13,810 nucleotides of DNA, taken from an uncultured Saprospiraceae bacterium (lineage in GTDB: Bacteria > Bacteroidota > Bacteroidia > Chitinophagales > Saprospiraceae). Both the position numbers and the translations under genes were made by a program. Below the pieces are notes generated by a model. That model saw only the letters and a list, made by a program, of their open reading frames with translations, was not told where the DNA came from and did not search any database. Position 1 is the stretch's first letter; each line of letters starts with the position of its first letter. This document shows, piece after piece, positions 1 through 8,085 of this stretch. The stretch is taken from contig CALHKJ010000210.1 in assembly GCA_938033975.1 (NCBI GenBank), forward strand, positions 1 to 13,810. The letters run 5' to 3'.

Positions 1-1
1 C

Positions 2-709
2 CTAGTACCTTCTATAACTGAACTTCTGCATGACCTTGGCCTCTCAGGCCAAGTTGTAGGACGAACAAAATTTTGCATTTATCCTGATAAAGGTTTTCCT
101 ATAGCTAGCATTATTGGTGGAACTAAGAATGTCCATATTGATATTGTAAGAGACTTAAATCCTGATCTAGTAATTGCCAACAAGGAAGAAAATGTTAAGG
201 ATCAAGTTGAAGCAATTTCTAAATTCACAAGTACATTTACAACAGTCGTAAAAAATAGATCAGATGCACTTAAGATGATTTTAGACATTGGAAATGTATG
301 TGATAAAAAGGATGCTGCAAAAGATCTGATTGAAAAGATAAATCTTGATTTCAAACCAACAGAAAATTCAAAAATTAAAATTGTCTATTTAATTTGGCAG
401 AATCCATACATGACTATTGGAGGAGATACCTACATCAGTAATTTCCTTGAGGATTTTGGCTTTGAAAATGTCTATAAAGCTCAAAACAGATATCCAAGTG
501 TAGAATTATCTGAGATAGTCGAGCTTAAGCCGAATGCGATTCTACTCTCTTCAGAACCATTTCCATTTGAAGAAAAACATTTAAGAGAAATTAGTGCGTC
601 AACAGGCATAAACACTGTACTTGTAGACGGTTCTTATTGTTCTTGGTACGGCTCAAGGATCTTACCAGCACAAAATTACTTACGACAATTATGCAACAAT
701 TTGAGTTAA
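2..709 (+). CDS. BtuF-like ABC transporter substrate-binding protein (5' end outside window)
   Basis: Periplasmic receptor of the helical-backbone class (BtuF/TroA/FecB-like), which in this family captures cobalamin, haem or ferric-siderophore-type ligands and hands them to an ABC permease. The frame is open from the left edge, giving 235 visible residues. It begins within the family's N-terminal motif (VPSITELLHDLGL, then VVGRTKFCIYP). The middle shows the first-lobe ending DLNPDLVIANKEEN. A second lobe follows with IVYLIWQNPYMTIGGDTYI and KPNAILLSSEPFPF, both typical of the Bacteroidota BtuF-like group. An internal ATG at 275 is not the start, because the homologous N-lobe is encoded upstream of it. 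The signal peptide, if any, lies outside the window. No permease or ATPase gene is adjacent on the right, so the partner is to the left or elsewhere. The family call is firm; the ligand is unknown. Confidence 0.85.
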   Translation, partial: LVPSITELLHDLGLSGQVVGRTKFCIYPDKGFPIASIIGGTKNVHIDIVRDLNPDLVIANKEENVKDQVEAISKFTSTFTTVVKNRSDALKMILDIGNVCDKKDAAKDLIEKINLDFKPTENSKIKIVYLIWQNPYMTIGGDTYISNFLEDFGFENVYKAQNRYPSVELSEIVELKPNAILLSSEPFPFEEKHLREISASTGINTVLVDGSYCSWYGSRILPAQNYLRQLCNNLS

Positions 710-765
710 AAAGGCGTCTGTATAGTTAATATATAGTAATTTAGAAAGTACAATTATTGAGCAGC

Positions 766-2349
766 ATGAGTATTCGTCACCTTAGTCTTAGTCTTGTTTT
801 TAATTTATTGTTAGCTCTGGGTCTTTCCGGGCAGACATACATTATGCAATTTGATAGTAAAAGCGAGGCTGAAAGTTATTTTGAATCCAATCAAAAGGAC
901 TTCATAGATATTCAACTAATTGGAAGATCAACACATTTATATAGTGTCTATCCAAAAGCTCAAATTAAATTTCAAGATTTAAAAAACGCAAGTGCTGTAA
1001 AACATATCACAGCAAATATGGAAGTGCAAGCACGTGAGGTGCCAAATGACATCAGTTATAGCCAACAATGGCCTCTACCACTTATAGAGGCAGAAAGTGC
1101 ATGGAATGAAGTAACTCATGGACTCACTGCCGACAATAGAGAAATTGTCATTGCAGTTTTGGATGCTAGTTATGAAATTGATCACCCTGATTTAGTCAAT
1201 AATATTTGGACCAATCAAGCAGAGATTCCAAATGATGGAATTGACAATGATGGAAATGGATACATAGATGACTACTATGGCTTGCATGTCGATGGAGGTG
1301 ATGACAATCATCCTGTAGGTACACATGGAACTAAAGTTTCTGGAATTATTGGAGCAGAAGGCAACAATAGCATTGGCATCACTGGTGTAAATTGGAAAAT
1401 CAAATTGATGATTATTAGTGGAGCTAATACCAGTAGCGATATCATAGAAGGCTACAATTATGTGCTGGATCAAAGAAGGTTGTACAATCAAACAAATGGT
1501 GAAGAAGGTGCTTTTGTGGTTGCAACAAATCTATCTGCCGGAATTTCCTTCCAATTTGGTTCTGAATTTCCTAACTGGTGTGGAATGTATGACAGAATGG
1601 GTGAAGCGGGAATACTCTCTATAACAGCTACCGACAATGACAATTATGATGTGGATATAGAAGGAGATATGCCAACAACTTGCCAAAGTGATTATCTTTT
1701 AACAGTAACAAGTACAGATCGTTTTGATCAAAAATCTGCCTTGGCTGCTTTTGGATCTTCAAATCTAGATATCGGTGCTCCAGGGGAGGATACTTTCAGT
1801 ACAACAACTGGAGGTAGTTATGGAGGCTTCTCTGGAACATCTTCAGCAGCCCCGCATGTAGCTGGTGCCGTTGGACTTCTTTATTCTGCGAACTGCCCTC
1901 AACTGATTACAAACTCTCTAAGCAGCAATCCTTCTAGTGCAACTGAAATGGTTAAGGAAGCAATTATTCGAAGTGCGACAAGTATTCCTAGCTTATCCAG
2001 TAGATCTGTATCAGGTGGTAGATTAAACTTATTTGAAGCAATGTCTCAGTTATCATCATTTTGTTCTTTAAACACAACTTCAGTAGGACAAGAATTGAGT
2101 TTTGGAGAATTTGGACCTAATCCAACTAATAATCTAATTAACTTCAGATACAACTACAAGCTATTTGAAAATCACACTATTTCCATCTATAATACAACAG
2201 GCCAGCTTATGTATTCTAGCAATGTCTCACCATCACTTTTTGGCGATCCGTCTGTGACTATAGACGTTTCAAGTTTAAGGCCAGGAATCTACTTTTTAAG
2301 CTTGGGAGATGGCGAAGATATTGTCAGCCAAAAGTTTATGAAGCACTAG
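766..2349 (+). CDS. Secreted S8 family (subtilisin-like) serine peptidase with T9SS type A sorting domain
   Basis: Extracellular or surface endopeptidase. Counting from ATG 766 (527 aa), residues 1-22 form a signal peptide (basic RH, then LSLSLVFNLLLALGLSG). Residues about 25-95 resemble an I9-type propeptide. The catalytic domain has Asp133 (VIAVLDASYEIDHPDL), His187 (GTHGTKVSGIIGA), oxyanion Asn291 (ATDND) and nucleophile Ser359 (GTSSAAPHVAGA). An Asp/Asn-rich loop at 155-172 (NDGIDNDGNGYIDD) is a probable calcium-binding insertion common in Bacteroidota subtilases. The last ~80 residues (FGPNPTNN ... LRPGIYFLSL ... QKFMKH) match the type A C-terminal sorting domain used by the type IX secretion system. 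A TTG at 757 (adds MSS) is an alternative start; ATG 766 is preferred because it places the basic residues directly before the hydrophobic core. The triad is intact, though D-A-S replaces the more usual D-T/S-G. The stop lies 6 bp from the convergent flippase stop. The substrate is unknown. Confidence 0.92.
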   Translation: MSIRHLSLSLVFNLLLALGLSGQTYIMQFDSKSEAESYFESNQKDFIDIQLIGRSTHLYSVYPKAQIKFQDLKNASAVKHITANMEVQAREVPNDISYSQQWPLPLIEAESAWNEVTHGLTADNREIVIAVLDASYEIDHPDLVNNIWTNQAEIPNDGIDNDGNGYIDDYYGLHVDGGDDNHPVGTHGTKVSGIIGAEGNNSIGITGVNWKIKLMIISGANTSSDIIEGYNYVLDQRRLYNQTNGEEGAFVVATNLSAGISFQFGSEFPNWCGMYDRMGEAGILSITATDNDNYDVDIEGDMPTTCQSDYLLTVTSTDRFDQKSALAAFGSSNLDIGAPGEDTFSTTTGGSYGGFSGTSSAAPHVAGAVGLLYSANCPQLITNSLSSNPSSATEMVKEAIIRSATSIPSLSSRSVSGGRLNLFEAMSQLSSFCSLNTTSVGQELSFGEFGPNPTNNLINFRYNYKLFENHTISIYNTTGQLMYSSNVSPSLFGDPSVTIDVSSLRPGIYFLSLGDGEDIVSQKFMKH

Positions 2350-2355
2350 CTCCTA

Positions 2356-3843
2356 CTACTTGGATACTTTACGATAAAACCCTACCAAGGTTTCATTAAA
2401 ATCTTTTGAAACATTCATGTAATAAATGGATGCAAAATATAAGATTGTCAGAACTGCTGACCTGATAAGAATATTGACTATTGGATTAAAATTTACCGGA
2501 AGGTAAAAGCAGATTAAAAAACACACCGCTGAAATCAATAGCAATAAAAAGGTAGATTTAGAAAAAGGTTGAATTCTAAATTGAATCCAAATAAAAATCA
2601 ATTTCATTATATTAAAAATCCCCAAGGAACATAAGGTAGCAAGTGCTGCACCAACCATCTGAAACTTAGGAATCAAAAGAAGGTTGAAAATAATATTCAA
2701 TATAGCAAGCAATAAAAGTGAATAGAAGTTGAACTTAAATTTTGGGGAATTCGCAATGATCTGGGTATTGACACTCGTTGCTAAATCAAAAAGTTTCGCA
2801 ATCCCCAAAAATAGAATTACATACTTACCTGCCATCATCTTTTCTGAATTTGGCATAATCGAAAATAAGTCATCAACCGATAACCAAATACCAAGAAAAA
2901 TAAACAAGCCATTAATCAAAAGAACTATGGATGACTTTTGATAAATCCCTTCGATTCCTTTTACATCACTATTCTCCCACTTTTCAGATATGATTGGATT
3001 GGCAATTGCAATAATTGCTTTGGCAGGCTTCATGATGACATCGATAATAACATTTACAATGGCGTAGATCCCTCCTGAACTTATGCTCACCAATCCTCCT
3101 ACCATCAGCATATCAATCCTAAAAGCCAATTGATTGCCAAGAGCATTGAGCAAGCCAAAAATTGAATACGATCTCATCTCTTTTGCCAATTCATCATTTA
3201 TAAATCCTTTGTTAGCACGAAAGTGTAGTTGGTTCAAAGATTTGGTATACCATATTAGTCCTAGTAGCACTAAGAAATAATTGATGCAAATACAGATGAA
3301 GAATAATTGAAGATCTATAATTTTCAAAAGATATAAAATCACCAAACTCGGCAATACAATCTTAATGAGTAACTGATCCAAAATTGTTGGAATGACAATT
3401 TTATGGAAATTCGAAATGTACTTTAAAAACAGATTATTGAAAATAAAGAAAAGGACAATCGGAATGATGTACAGAAAATGATCTTCAAAGAGCGCACGAT
3501 TCGGATTTGCCCCAAAAAGCAAATCAAGTAAAATATATCGGACAAGTGGAAACAATAAGAGGAAAGAAATGAACCCAATAAGCCCGCCTTTAATCAACAA
3601 TAGCAAAAAACCGTTGTGCCCGTTTGATTCATTTTTAAATCTGGGAAAAAACTTAATCGCTAAGACATTAAAACCAAAAAGAAAAATAGCCATGGCTATA
3701 GTTGCGGCACCGAATACCATCTGGTACAGACCATAAAGTTCTGTAGCCCTTGGATAAATGAAGATCGTAGATAGCAATCCTATGGCTACTCCTATATAGT
3801 TCACAAAGGTATGTTGAATACTTTGCTTTCTAATTACACTCAT
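2356..3843 (-). CDS. Wzx-type oligosaccharide/polysaccharide flippase (MOP superfamily)
   Basis: Inner-membrane transporter of 495 aa, the usual length for the Wzx/MVF branch. These proteins flip undecaprenyl-pyrophosphate-linked oligosaccharides to the periplasmic face. The protein is almost entirely hydrophobic, with about 12-14 helices, starting at residues ~13-30 (FVNYIGVAIGLLSTIFIYP). The N-terminal pattern with YPRATELYGLYQMVFGA and the later NALGNQLAFRIDMLMVGG are characteristic of polysaccharide biosynthesis proteins of this superfamily. The ATG at 3843 is directly before a strongly conserved-looking N-terminus. It is divergent from the GT4 gene across 149 bp and convergent with the peptidase. 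The neighbourhood of glycosyltransferases and a nucleotide-sugar dehydrogenase supports export of a surface glycan; the exact glycan cannot be told. MATE-type drug export is a less likely alternative. Confidence 0.87.
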   Translation of the reverse strand: MSVIRKQSIQHTFVNYIGVAIGLLSTIFIYPRATELYGLYQMVFGAATIAMAIFLFGFNVLAIKFFPRFKNESNGHNGFLLLLIKGGLIGFISFLLLFPLVRYILLDLLFGANPNRALFEDHFLYIIPIVLFFIFNNLFLKYISNFHKIVIPTILDQLLIKIVLPSLVILYLLKIIDLQLFFICICINYFLVLLGLIWYTKSLNQLHFRANKGFINDELAKEMRSYSIFGLLNALGNQLAFRIDMLMVGGLVSISSGGIYAIVNVIIDVIMKPAKAIIAIANPIISEKWENSDVKGIEGIYQKSSIVLLINGLFIFLGIWLSVDDLFSIMPNSEKMMAGKYVILFLGIAKLFDLATSVNTQIIANSPKFKFNFYSLLLLAILNIIFNLLLIPKFQMVGAALATLCSLGIFNIMKLIFIWIQFRIQPFSKSTFLLLLISAVCFLICFYLPVNFNPIVNILIRSAVLTILYFASIYYMNVSKDFNETLVGFYRKVSK

Positions 3844-3992
3844 AGAATATCTGTCTTTCTCAAAAGCTACTTTTTCTAATCAATGTCTAAGTTAATCAAT
3901 AGATAAAATTACTAGGCTAAAATTAAGAATTCCTAAACATGGATTTATATATTAAAAATGGTAATTATGTATTTCTAAATTTATAAGTTTCA
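3844..3992. promoter_or_regulatory. Divergent intergenic region between flippase and GT4 genes
   Basis: This 149-bp AT-rich gap must hold the promoters of the two diverging genes. On the minus strand, TAGCTTTTG (plus-strand 3861-3869) is close to the Bacteroidota -7 consensus TAnnTTTG and sits 17 bases before the flippase ATG. On the plus strand only weak matches are seen (TAAATTTA at 3976-3983), very close to the GT4 start. No clear -33 TTG partner, operator palindrome or riboswitch was recognised. The promoter role follows from gene orientation; the individual boxes are weak. Confidence 0.35.
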
Positions 3993-5252
3993 TTGAAGGT
4001 ACTTTTTATTACATATTATTGGCCTCCAGCTGGAGGAGTATCAGCTCAAAGAATTCTTCACTTCGTAAAGAATCTAAGTGAATTAGAAGTAGAATGCCAT
4101 GTAATTCACCCAAATGGAGCTAGTTATTATCAAATAGACCCTAATTTAGAACAGTTAATTCCTGAGCAAATTGTCCTGCATCCAGTAAGCATAAAAGATA
4201 TAACCTCTTTGGTCAAAAAAGTACCAAAGCTGAATGCAGAAGGAAACATCAAATCAGAATCAAAAGGCCTTTTAAGCAAACTAAGTAAATGGCTTAGAGC
4301 CAACCTATTTATTCCTGATCCAAAAGCCAACTGGGTTTCACCTGTAGTAAGTAAAGCTTCTAAATTAATTGGGGACGAAAAATTCGATGCCATATTTACA
4401 AACGGTACTCCCCACTCTGTTCATTTGGCCGGTCTTCGATTAAAACAGAATTTTGGAATTCCGTGGATCGCTGACTTTAGGGATCCTTGGACGAACATGG
4501 ATTATTTTGATAAACTTCCTTTGAGTAAATCCTCTTTAAAGAAACACCGTAAGTTGGAGAGTCTGGTATTGAGCAATGCTGATATCGCCTTGACGGTGAG
4601 TCAACAATGGAAGAAAGACTTTCAACACTTAGGAGCCAAAAGGGCTGAATGCATCACCAATGGTTTTGACAAGTATATTGCCCAGTCTTCAGAAGCAGAT
4701 GAATTTCTAATCAGCCATGTTGGTTCACTTCATGGCGATCGAAATCTTACTATGGCGCTAGATGCCATTGCTAAGATCATAGACAAAGAGCAGCCAGGAG
4801 ATCCAATTACAAAGCTAGCTTTAGTCGGTAATGTGTCTTCAGAAACCTTGCAACTCTGCAAATCAAAAATCAAAAATGATCGGATTATCATAACAGGAGT
4901 TGTAGATCATGATACAGCAAAAAATTGGATTGGTAAATCCAAAGCTCTTCTTCTTCCAATTAATGAAACACAAGATGCCTCTGGACGAATCCCAGCAAAG
5001 TTGTTTGAATATCTTTCTAGTAAAAATCCAATAATTGTATTAGGAACAGTAACAGGAGATGCAGCTGATATCGTGAAAGACAACAAGGCAGGTAAATGCT
5101 TTGGTCCAAGGGATGGCTCAAACTTAACTACTTTCTTGAAAGATATTAAGAATGGAAAATATCAAGCCCAAACTAACAAGGAGCAATTAGAAAAGTATAC
5201 CAGATTGAGTCTTGCAAAGGATTTAAAAATATTACTAAAAAGTATAATATAA
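3993..5252 (+). CDS. Glycosyltransferase family 4 (GT-B fold) protein
   Basis: Cytoplasmic or membrane-associated retaining glycosyltransferase of 419 aa that transfers a sugar from a nucleotide-sugar donor to a growing glycan. The N-terminal acceptor domain opens with KVLFITYYWPPAGGVSAQR, the GT4 signature seen in Bacteroidota cell-wall glycosyltransferases. IPWIADFRDPWT lies at ~157-167 and ADIALTVS at ~196-203. The C-terminal Rossmann domain shows ISHVGSLHGDRN at ~240-251 and the donor-site motif SGRIPAKLFEYLSS at 330-343, with Glu339 as the likely conserved acidic residue. The start is a TTG: an in-frame TAA at 3984-3986 blocks any upstream start, and the conserved N-terminal strand begins at once after the TTG. 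No Shine-Dalgarno is evident. It is followed after 61 bp by the TviB-like gene. Donor and acceptor are unknown. Confidence 0.88.
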   Translation: MKVLFITYYWPPAGGVSAQRILHFVKNLSELEVECHVIHPNGASYYQIDPNLEQLIPEQIVLHPVSIKDITSLVKKVPKLNAEGNIKSESKGLLSKLSKWLRANLFIPDPKANWVSPVVSKASKLIGDEKFDAIFTNGTPHSVHLAGLRLKQNFGIPWIADFRDPWTNMDYFDKLPLSKSSLKKHRKLESLVLSNADIALTVSQQWKKDFQHLGAKRAECITNGFDKYIAQSSEADEFLISHVGSLHGDRNLTMALDAIAKIIDKEQPGDPITKLALVGNVSSETLQLCKSKIKNDRIIITGVVDHDTAKNWIGKSKALLLPINETQDASGRIPAKLFEYLSSKNPIIVLGTVTGDAADIVKDNKAGKCFGPRDGSNLTTFLKDIKNGKYQAQTNKEQLEKYTRLSLAKDLKILLKSII

Positions 5253-5287
5253 AAGCTAGTAAATTCTCGAATATCTTGATTCATTTT

Positions 5288-5295
5288 TAACTTTG
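5288..5295 (+). promoter_or_regulatory. Bacteroidota-type -7 promoter element (TAnnTTTG)
   Basis: TAACTTTG matches the Bacteroidota sigma-A -7 consensus TAnnTTTG at all fixed positions. It lies 18 bases before the ATG of the TviB-like gene, which would give a very short leader of about 10-13 nt. The -33 TTG box is not convincing at the usual spacing: a TTG at 5276-5278 is too close. The location, in the only sizeable gap (61 bp) inside the plus-strand glycan genes, suggests a promoter for the four-gene set from 5314 to 8415. Confidence 0.45.
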
Positions 5296-5313
5296 TAGTA
5301 GAATAAGCGGACT

Positions 5314-6600
5314 ATGTTAAAAGAATTATTAGAAGAGAAGAAGAAATTGGCCATTATAGGAATGGGCTATGTTGGCTTGCCTATTGCCCTCGAATTTTCA
5401 AAAGACATAGAGGTCGTTGGATTTGATATTGACAAAGATTTGATCTCTTCATTGAATGCAGGAAAAGATCCAAAAGGAGAAACCGCTGATGAGGAATTTG
5501 AGAATAAAAAAATCATATTCACCACGGATGAAAGTGATTTAAAAAATATCTCAGTATTTATAGTTGCAGTTCCTACTCCGATAACAAAACTAAAATCACC
5601 TGATCTTCGTCCTTTGAAAAGTGCATCCGAAGTGATTGGCAGAAATTTAGAAAAAGGAGCAACCATCGTTTATGAATCGACCGTGTACCCCGGTTGTACA
5701 GAAGAAGATTGTGTTCCTATTCTATCAAGAACTTCTGGATTGGAATACTTAAAAGATTTTAATGTTGGCTATTCTCCTGAAAGAATCAATCCTGGAGACA
5801 AGGTACATACACTGACTAATACAGTCAAAATTGTATCAGCAGATACAGAGCAAGGACTCGAAGAAATTGCCGCATTATATGAGCATGTTATCAAAGCAGG
5901 TGTTCACAAGGCCAAAAGCATCAAGGTGGCAGAAGCAGCCAAAATCATAGAAAATACTCAACGTGATTTGAATATTGCCTTGATGAACGAGCTATCCATC
6001 ATTTTTGATTTGATGGATATAAATACACATGATGTTATAGAAGCTGCTGGCACCAAATGGAATTTTTTAAAATTCTATCCTGGCTTAGTTGGTGGACATT
6101 GCATTGGTGTTGATCCATACTACCTCACATATAAATCTGAGCAGCTAGGCTACAAACCAGAAATTATTTTAGCAGGAAGGAAAGTAAATGATAATCTTTC
6201 AAAACATGTAGTCAAGAGAATTTTAAATCACTTTAAGTCAAATAAAAAAATAATCGGTGAAACCAAAGTATTGGTTTTAGGGGTCACCTTCAAAGAAAAT
6301 GTTTCAGACATTAGAAACTCGAAAGTTATTGATGTCATACAAGAATTGCAGAACTACAATATCAAAATAGAAATCTATGATCCATATGTTGACAAAAATG
6401 AATTGTCCAATAAATATGGATTGCAAACTGTCGAATCAATTGGCACTGACTATGATGGGATAATCGCCGCAGTTAAACATGACACATTCAAAGAGTATTC
6501 GAATCAGAAATTGATTGACATTTCAAACGATGAAGGGATTTTGATTGACATCAAATCGATGTACTCAAATTTTAATGGAATGACCTATTGGTCTCTTTAA
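5314..6600 (+). CDS. tviB: TviB/WbpO-like UDP-N-acetylhexosamine 6-dehydrogenase
   Basis: Cytosolic NAD-dependent four-electron dehydrogenase of the UDP-glucose/UDP-ManNAc dehydrogenase superfamily. It oxidises C6 of a UDP-HexNAc, in TviB/WbpO UDP-GlcNAc or UDP-GalNAc, to the uronic acid. The 428-aa length is typical. The NAD-binding Rossmann motif IGMGYVGLP is at 15-23. VAVPTPI (84-90) and YESTVYPGCTEEDCVP (120-135) follow. Then come NVGYSPERINPGDK (150-163) and the conserved KVAEAAKIIENTQRDLNIA stretch with Lys210 and Asn214. Catalytic Cys263 lies in GLVGGHCIGVDPYYL. The C-terminal UDP-binding domain shows LGVTFKENVSDIRNSK at 322-337. These motifs resemble Salmonella Vi-antigen TviB more than UDP-glucose dehydrogenase. 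It is 3 bp upstream of a GT2 gene, so probably co-transcribed. No TviC-like 4-epimerase is in view, so the final sugar (GlcNAcA or GalNAcA) is undecided. Confidence 0.9.
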   Translation: MLKELLEEKKKLAIIGMGYVGLPIALEFSKDIEVVGFDIDKDLISSLNAGKDPKGETADEEFENKKIIFTTDESDLKNISVFIVAVPTPITKLKSPDLRPLKSASEVIGRNLEKGATIVYESTVYPGCTEEDCVPILSRTSGLEYLKDFNVGYSPERINPGDKVHTLTNTVKIVSADTEQGLEEIAALYEHVIKAGVHKAKSIKVAEAAKIIENTQRDLNIALMNELSIIFDLMDINTHDVIEAAGTKWNFLKFYPGLVGGHCIGVDPYYLTYKSEQLGYKPEIILAGRKVNDNLSKHVVKRILNHFKSNKKIIGETKVLVLGVTFKENVSDIRNSKVIDVIQELQNYNIKIEIYDPYVDKNELSNKYGLQTVESIGTDYDGIIAAVKHDTFKEYSNQKLIDISNDEGILIDIKSMYSNFNGMTYWSL

Positions 6601-6603
6601 TCC

Positions 6604-7452
6604 ATGAGACATCTTGCCATCATACCTGCTTACAACGAGGAAGAAAATATCCACAAGGCAATAGATTCTATTGCAAGCCAGACTGTGCTACCCACACGCT
6701 TGATTATCGTAGATGATGGCTCAACCGATTCAACTCCTGAAATCCTAGCAAAATACGCACAACAATATGACTGGGTCAAAATAGTTACAAACAAGAATAA
6801 AGACCCTAGAGCAACGGGCGCTAAAATCGTGCGTGCTTTTAATTTAGGTCTGCATTCTGAAGAACTCAATAATTATGATTTGGTGAGTAAATTTGATGCG
6901 GATCTTGAGTTCCCCACAAATTACTTTGAGACTATTATAGATGGATTTAAGAGCGATCCAAAAATTGGATTGTCTGGGGGCATTTGCTCTGTCCTGGAAA
7001 ACGATGAATGGAAAGAGGAGATTGTTTCAAAGTCAGACCACGTGAGAGGAGCATTAAAGAGCTATCGAGTCGAAGCTTTTCAGCAAATGGAGGGTTTGAA
7101 ATTATTTATGGGATGGGATTCTGCAGATGAATTTATATTGAGATATCACAATTGGAAAGTAAAAAGACATAGTGACCTTGCAGTTCGACATTATAGAGAG
7201 ACCAATCAATTGAACGGCTGGGTGAAAACATCCCGATTGAATGCACAGGTATTCCATAATTTAGATTATGGTTTTTTGATTGGAAGTCTGTCTTCTCTAA
7301 AAAGAGGCATGGTCAATTCTCCACTCATCTTAAGTGGCCTCCTAACCTACTTCTATTTTCTCAAAGGATACTTCTCAAAAGATCGAAGAAAATTGAATCC
7401 AGAAATTGGTAAATTTATAAGAACTTACAGACGCAAAACAATTTTCAAATAA
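6604..7452 (+). CDS. Glycosyltransferase family 2 (GT-A fold) protein
   Basis: Inverting glycosyltransferase of 282 aa that likely adds one sugar to a lipid-linked surface-glycan intermediate at the cytoplasmic face. The N-terminus is a classic GT2 Rossmann start, IIPAYNEEENI (6-16), with VDDGSTDSTPEIL (36-48). The DxD-type metal and nucleotide motif is FDADLEFP (97-104). The acceptor-side region has GWDSADE (170-176), which could supply the catalytic base. A hydrophobic stretch at ~239-254 (SPLILSGLLTYFYFL), followed by lysines and arginines, suggests membrane attachment at the C-terminus. It begins 3 bp after the dehydrogenase stop and is followed after 22 bp by the sulfotransferase-like gene. 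The family is certain; donor and acceptor are not known. A uronic-acid donor is tempting from context only. Confidence 0.88.
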   Translation: MRHLAIIPAYNEEENIHKAIDSIASQTVLPTRLIIVDDGSTDSTPEILAKYAQQYDWVKIVTNKNKDPRATGAKIVRAFNLGLHSEELNNYDLVSKFDADLEFPTNYFETIIDGFKSDPKIGLSGGICSVLENDEWKEEIVSKSDHVRGALKSYRVEAFQQMEGLKLFMGWDSADEFILRYHNWKVKRHSDLAVRHYRETNQLNGWVKTSRLNAQVFHNLDYGFLIGSLSSLKRGMVNSPLILSGLLTYFYFLKGYFSKDRRKLNPEIGKFIRTYRRKTIFK

Positions 7453-7474
7453 TCGCTGCTACTAAAAAAGTGGA

Positions 7475-8071
7475 ATGAGGGTTTTTATTTTATGTACGGG
7501 AAGATCTGGCTCTAAGTCATTCATTAAAGCATGCCAACATATAGAGAACTATACCGCCTCTCATGAAAGTCTAACTAAGAAGATAGGCTCTGAAAGATTG
7601 GATTACCCAGACCATCATATAGAAGCAGATAATCGTCTATCCTGGTTTCTAGGAAGCCTTGATACGCAGTTTGGTAAAGATGCTTTTTATGTTCACCTTA
7701 AAAGAAATAAGAAAGATACTGTAGATAGTTATCTAAAAAGGTGGACTTACCAAGGGAACATCTTAAAATCTTTTGCTGAAGGTATCTTGTTGCAAGGTTT
7801 CAAAAAACATAGCGAAGAAGAAAAACAAATCATTGCCTCAAGCTATTTTGATACCGTGAATGCAAACATAAAAGCCTTCTTAAAAGACAAACCAAATAAG
7901 ATGGAGGTCAATCTCGAAAATTTCACTGAAGACTTTATTCATTTCTTCAAAGCTATCGACGCAAAGGGAGATTTAGAAATGGCCAAGCAAAGTTTAAAAA
8001 CTGCCAACAACACATCCAAAGACTCAAGACCTGGCTTAATAGATAAGATCAAGAATAGATTAAAGGGCTAA
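7475..8071 (+). CDS. Small sulfotransferase-like P-loop protein
   Basis: 198-aa protein resembling PAPS-dependent sulfotransferases, which move sulfate from PAPS to a carbohydrate or other hydroxyl or amino group. The N-terminus MRVFILCTGRSGSKSF matches the 5'-phosphosulfate-binding loop (CTGRSGSKS, residues 7-15). SHES at 29-32 sits where the family often has its catalytic-base segment. HLKRNKKDTVDSYLKRW (74-90) fits the 3'-phosphate-binding motif, with Arg77 and Ser85. It is shorter than the common 250-350 aa sulfotransferases, the C-terminal half is poorly conserved, and the tail is lysine-rich. It lies between a GT2 gene (22 bp) and a small zinc-ribbon membrane protein (14 bp), which suggests a role in decorating the same glycan. 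Sulfation itself is inferred: some proteins of this fold are not sulfotransferases, and no PAPS synthesis genes are in view. Confidence 0.65.
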   Translation: MRVFILCTGRSGSKSFIKACQHIENYTASHESLTKKIGSERLDYPDHHIEADNRLSWFLGSLDTQFGKDAFYVHLKRNKKDTVDSYLKRWTYQGNILKSFAEGILLQGFKKHSEEEKQIIASSYFDTVNANIKAFLKDKPNKMEVNLENFTEDFIHFFKAIDAKGDLEMAKQSLKTANNTSKDSRPGLIDKIKNRLKG

Positions 8072-8085
8072 TCAAATTCATTATT

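Noticed and set aside
1192..1491. 99-codon open frame on the minus strand inside the subtilase
   Set aside because: It is antisense to the catalytic domain including the His187 region, and shows no domain or regulatory context; a shadow frame.
2377..2393. Small inverted repeat AAACC/GGTTT near the convergent stops
   Set aside because: The stem is only 5 bp with a 7-nt loop, has no T run on either side, and lies inside the flippase coding sequence, so it is not a credible terminator.
6511..6551. Repeated TTGATTGACAT 30 bp apart
   Set aside because: Both copies are in frame and encode Leu-Ile-Asp-Ile beta strands of the dehydrogenase C-terminal domain; coding coincidence rather than a repeat element.
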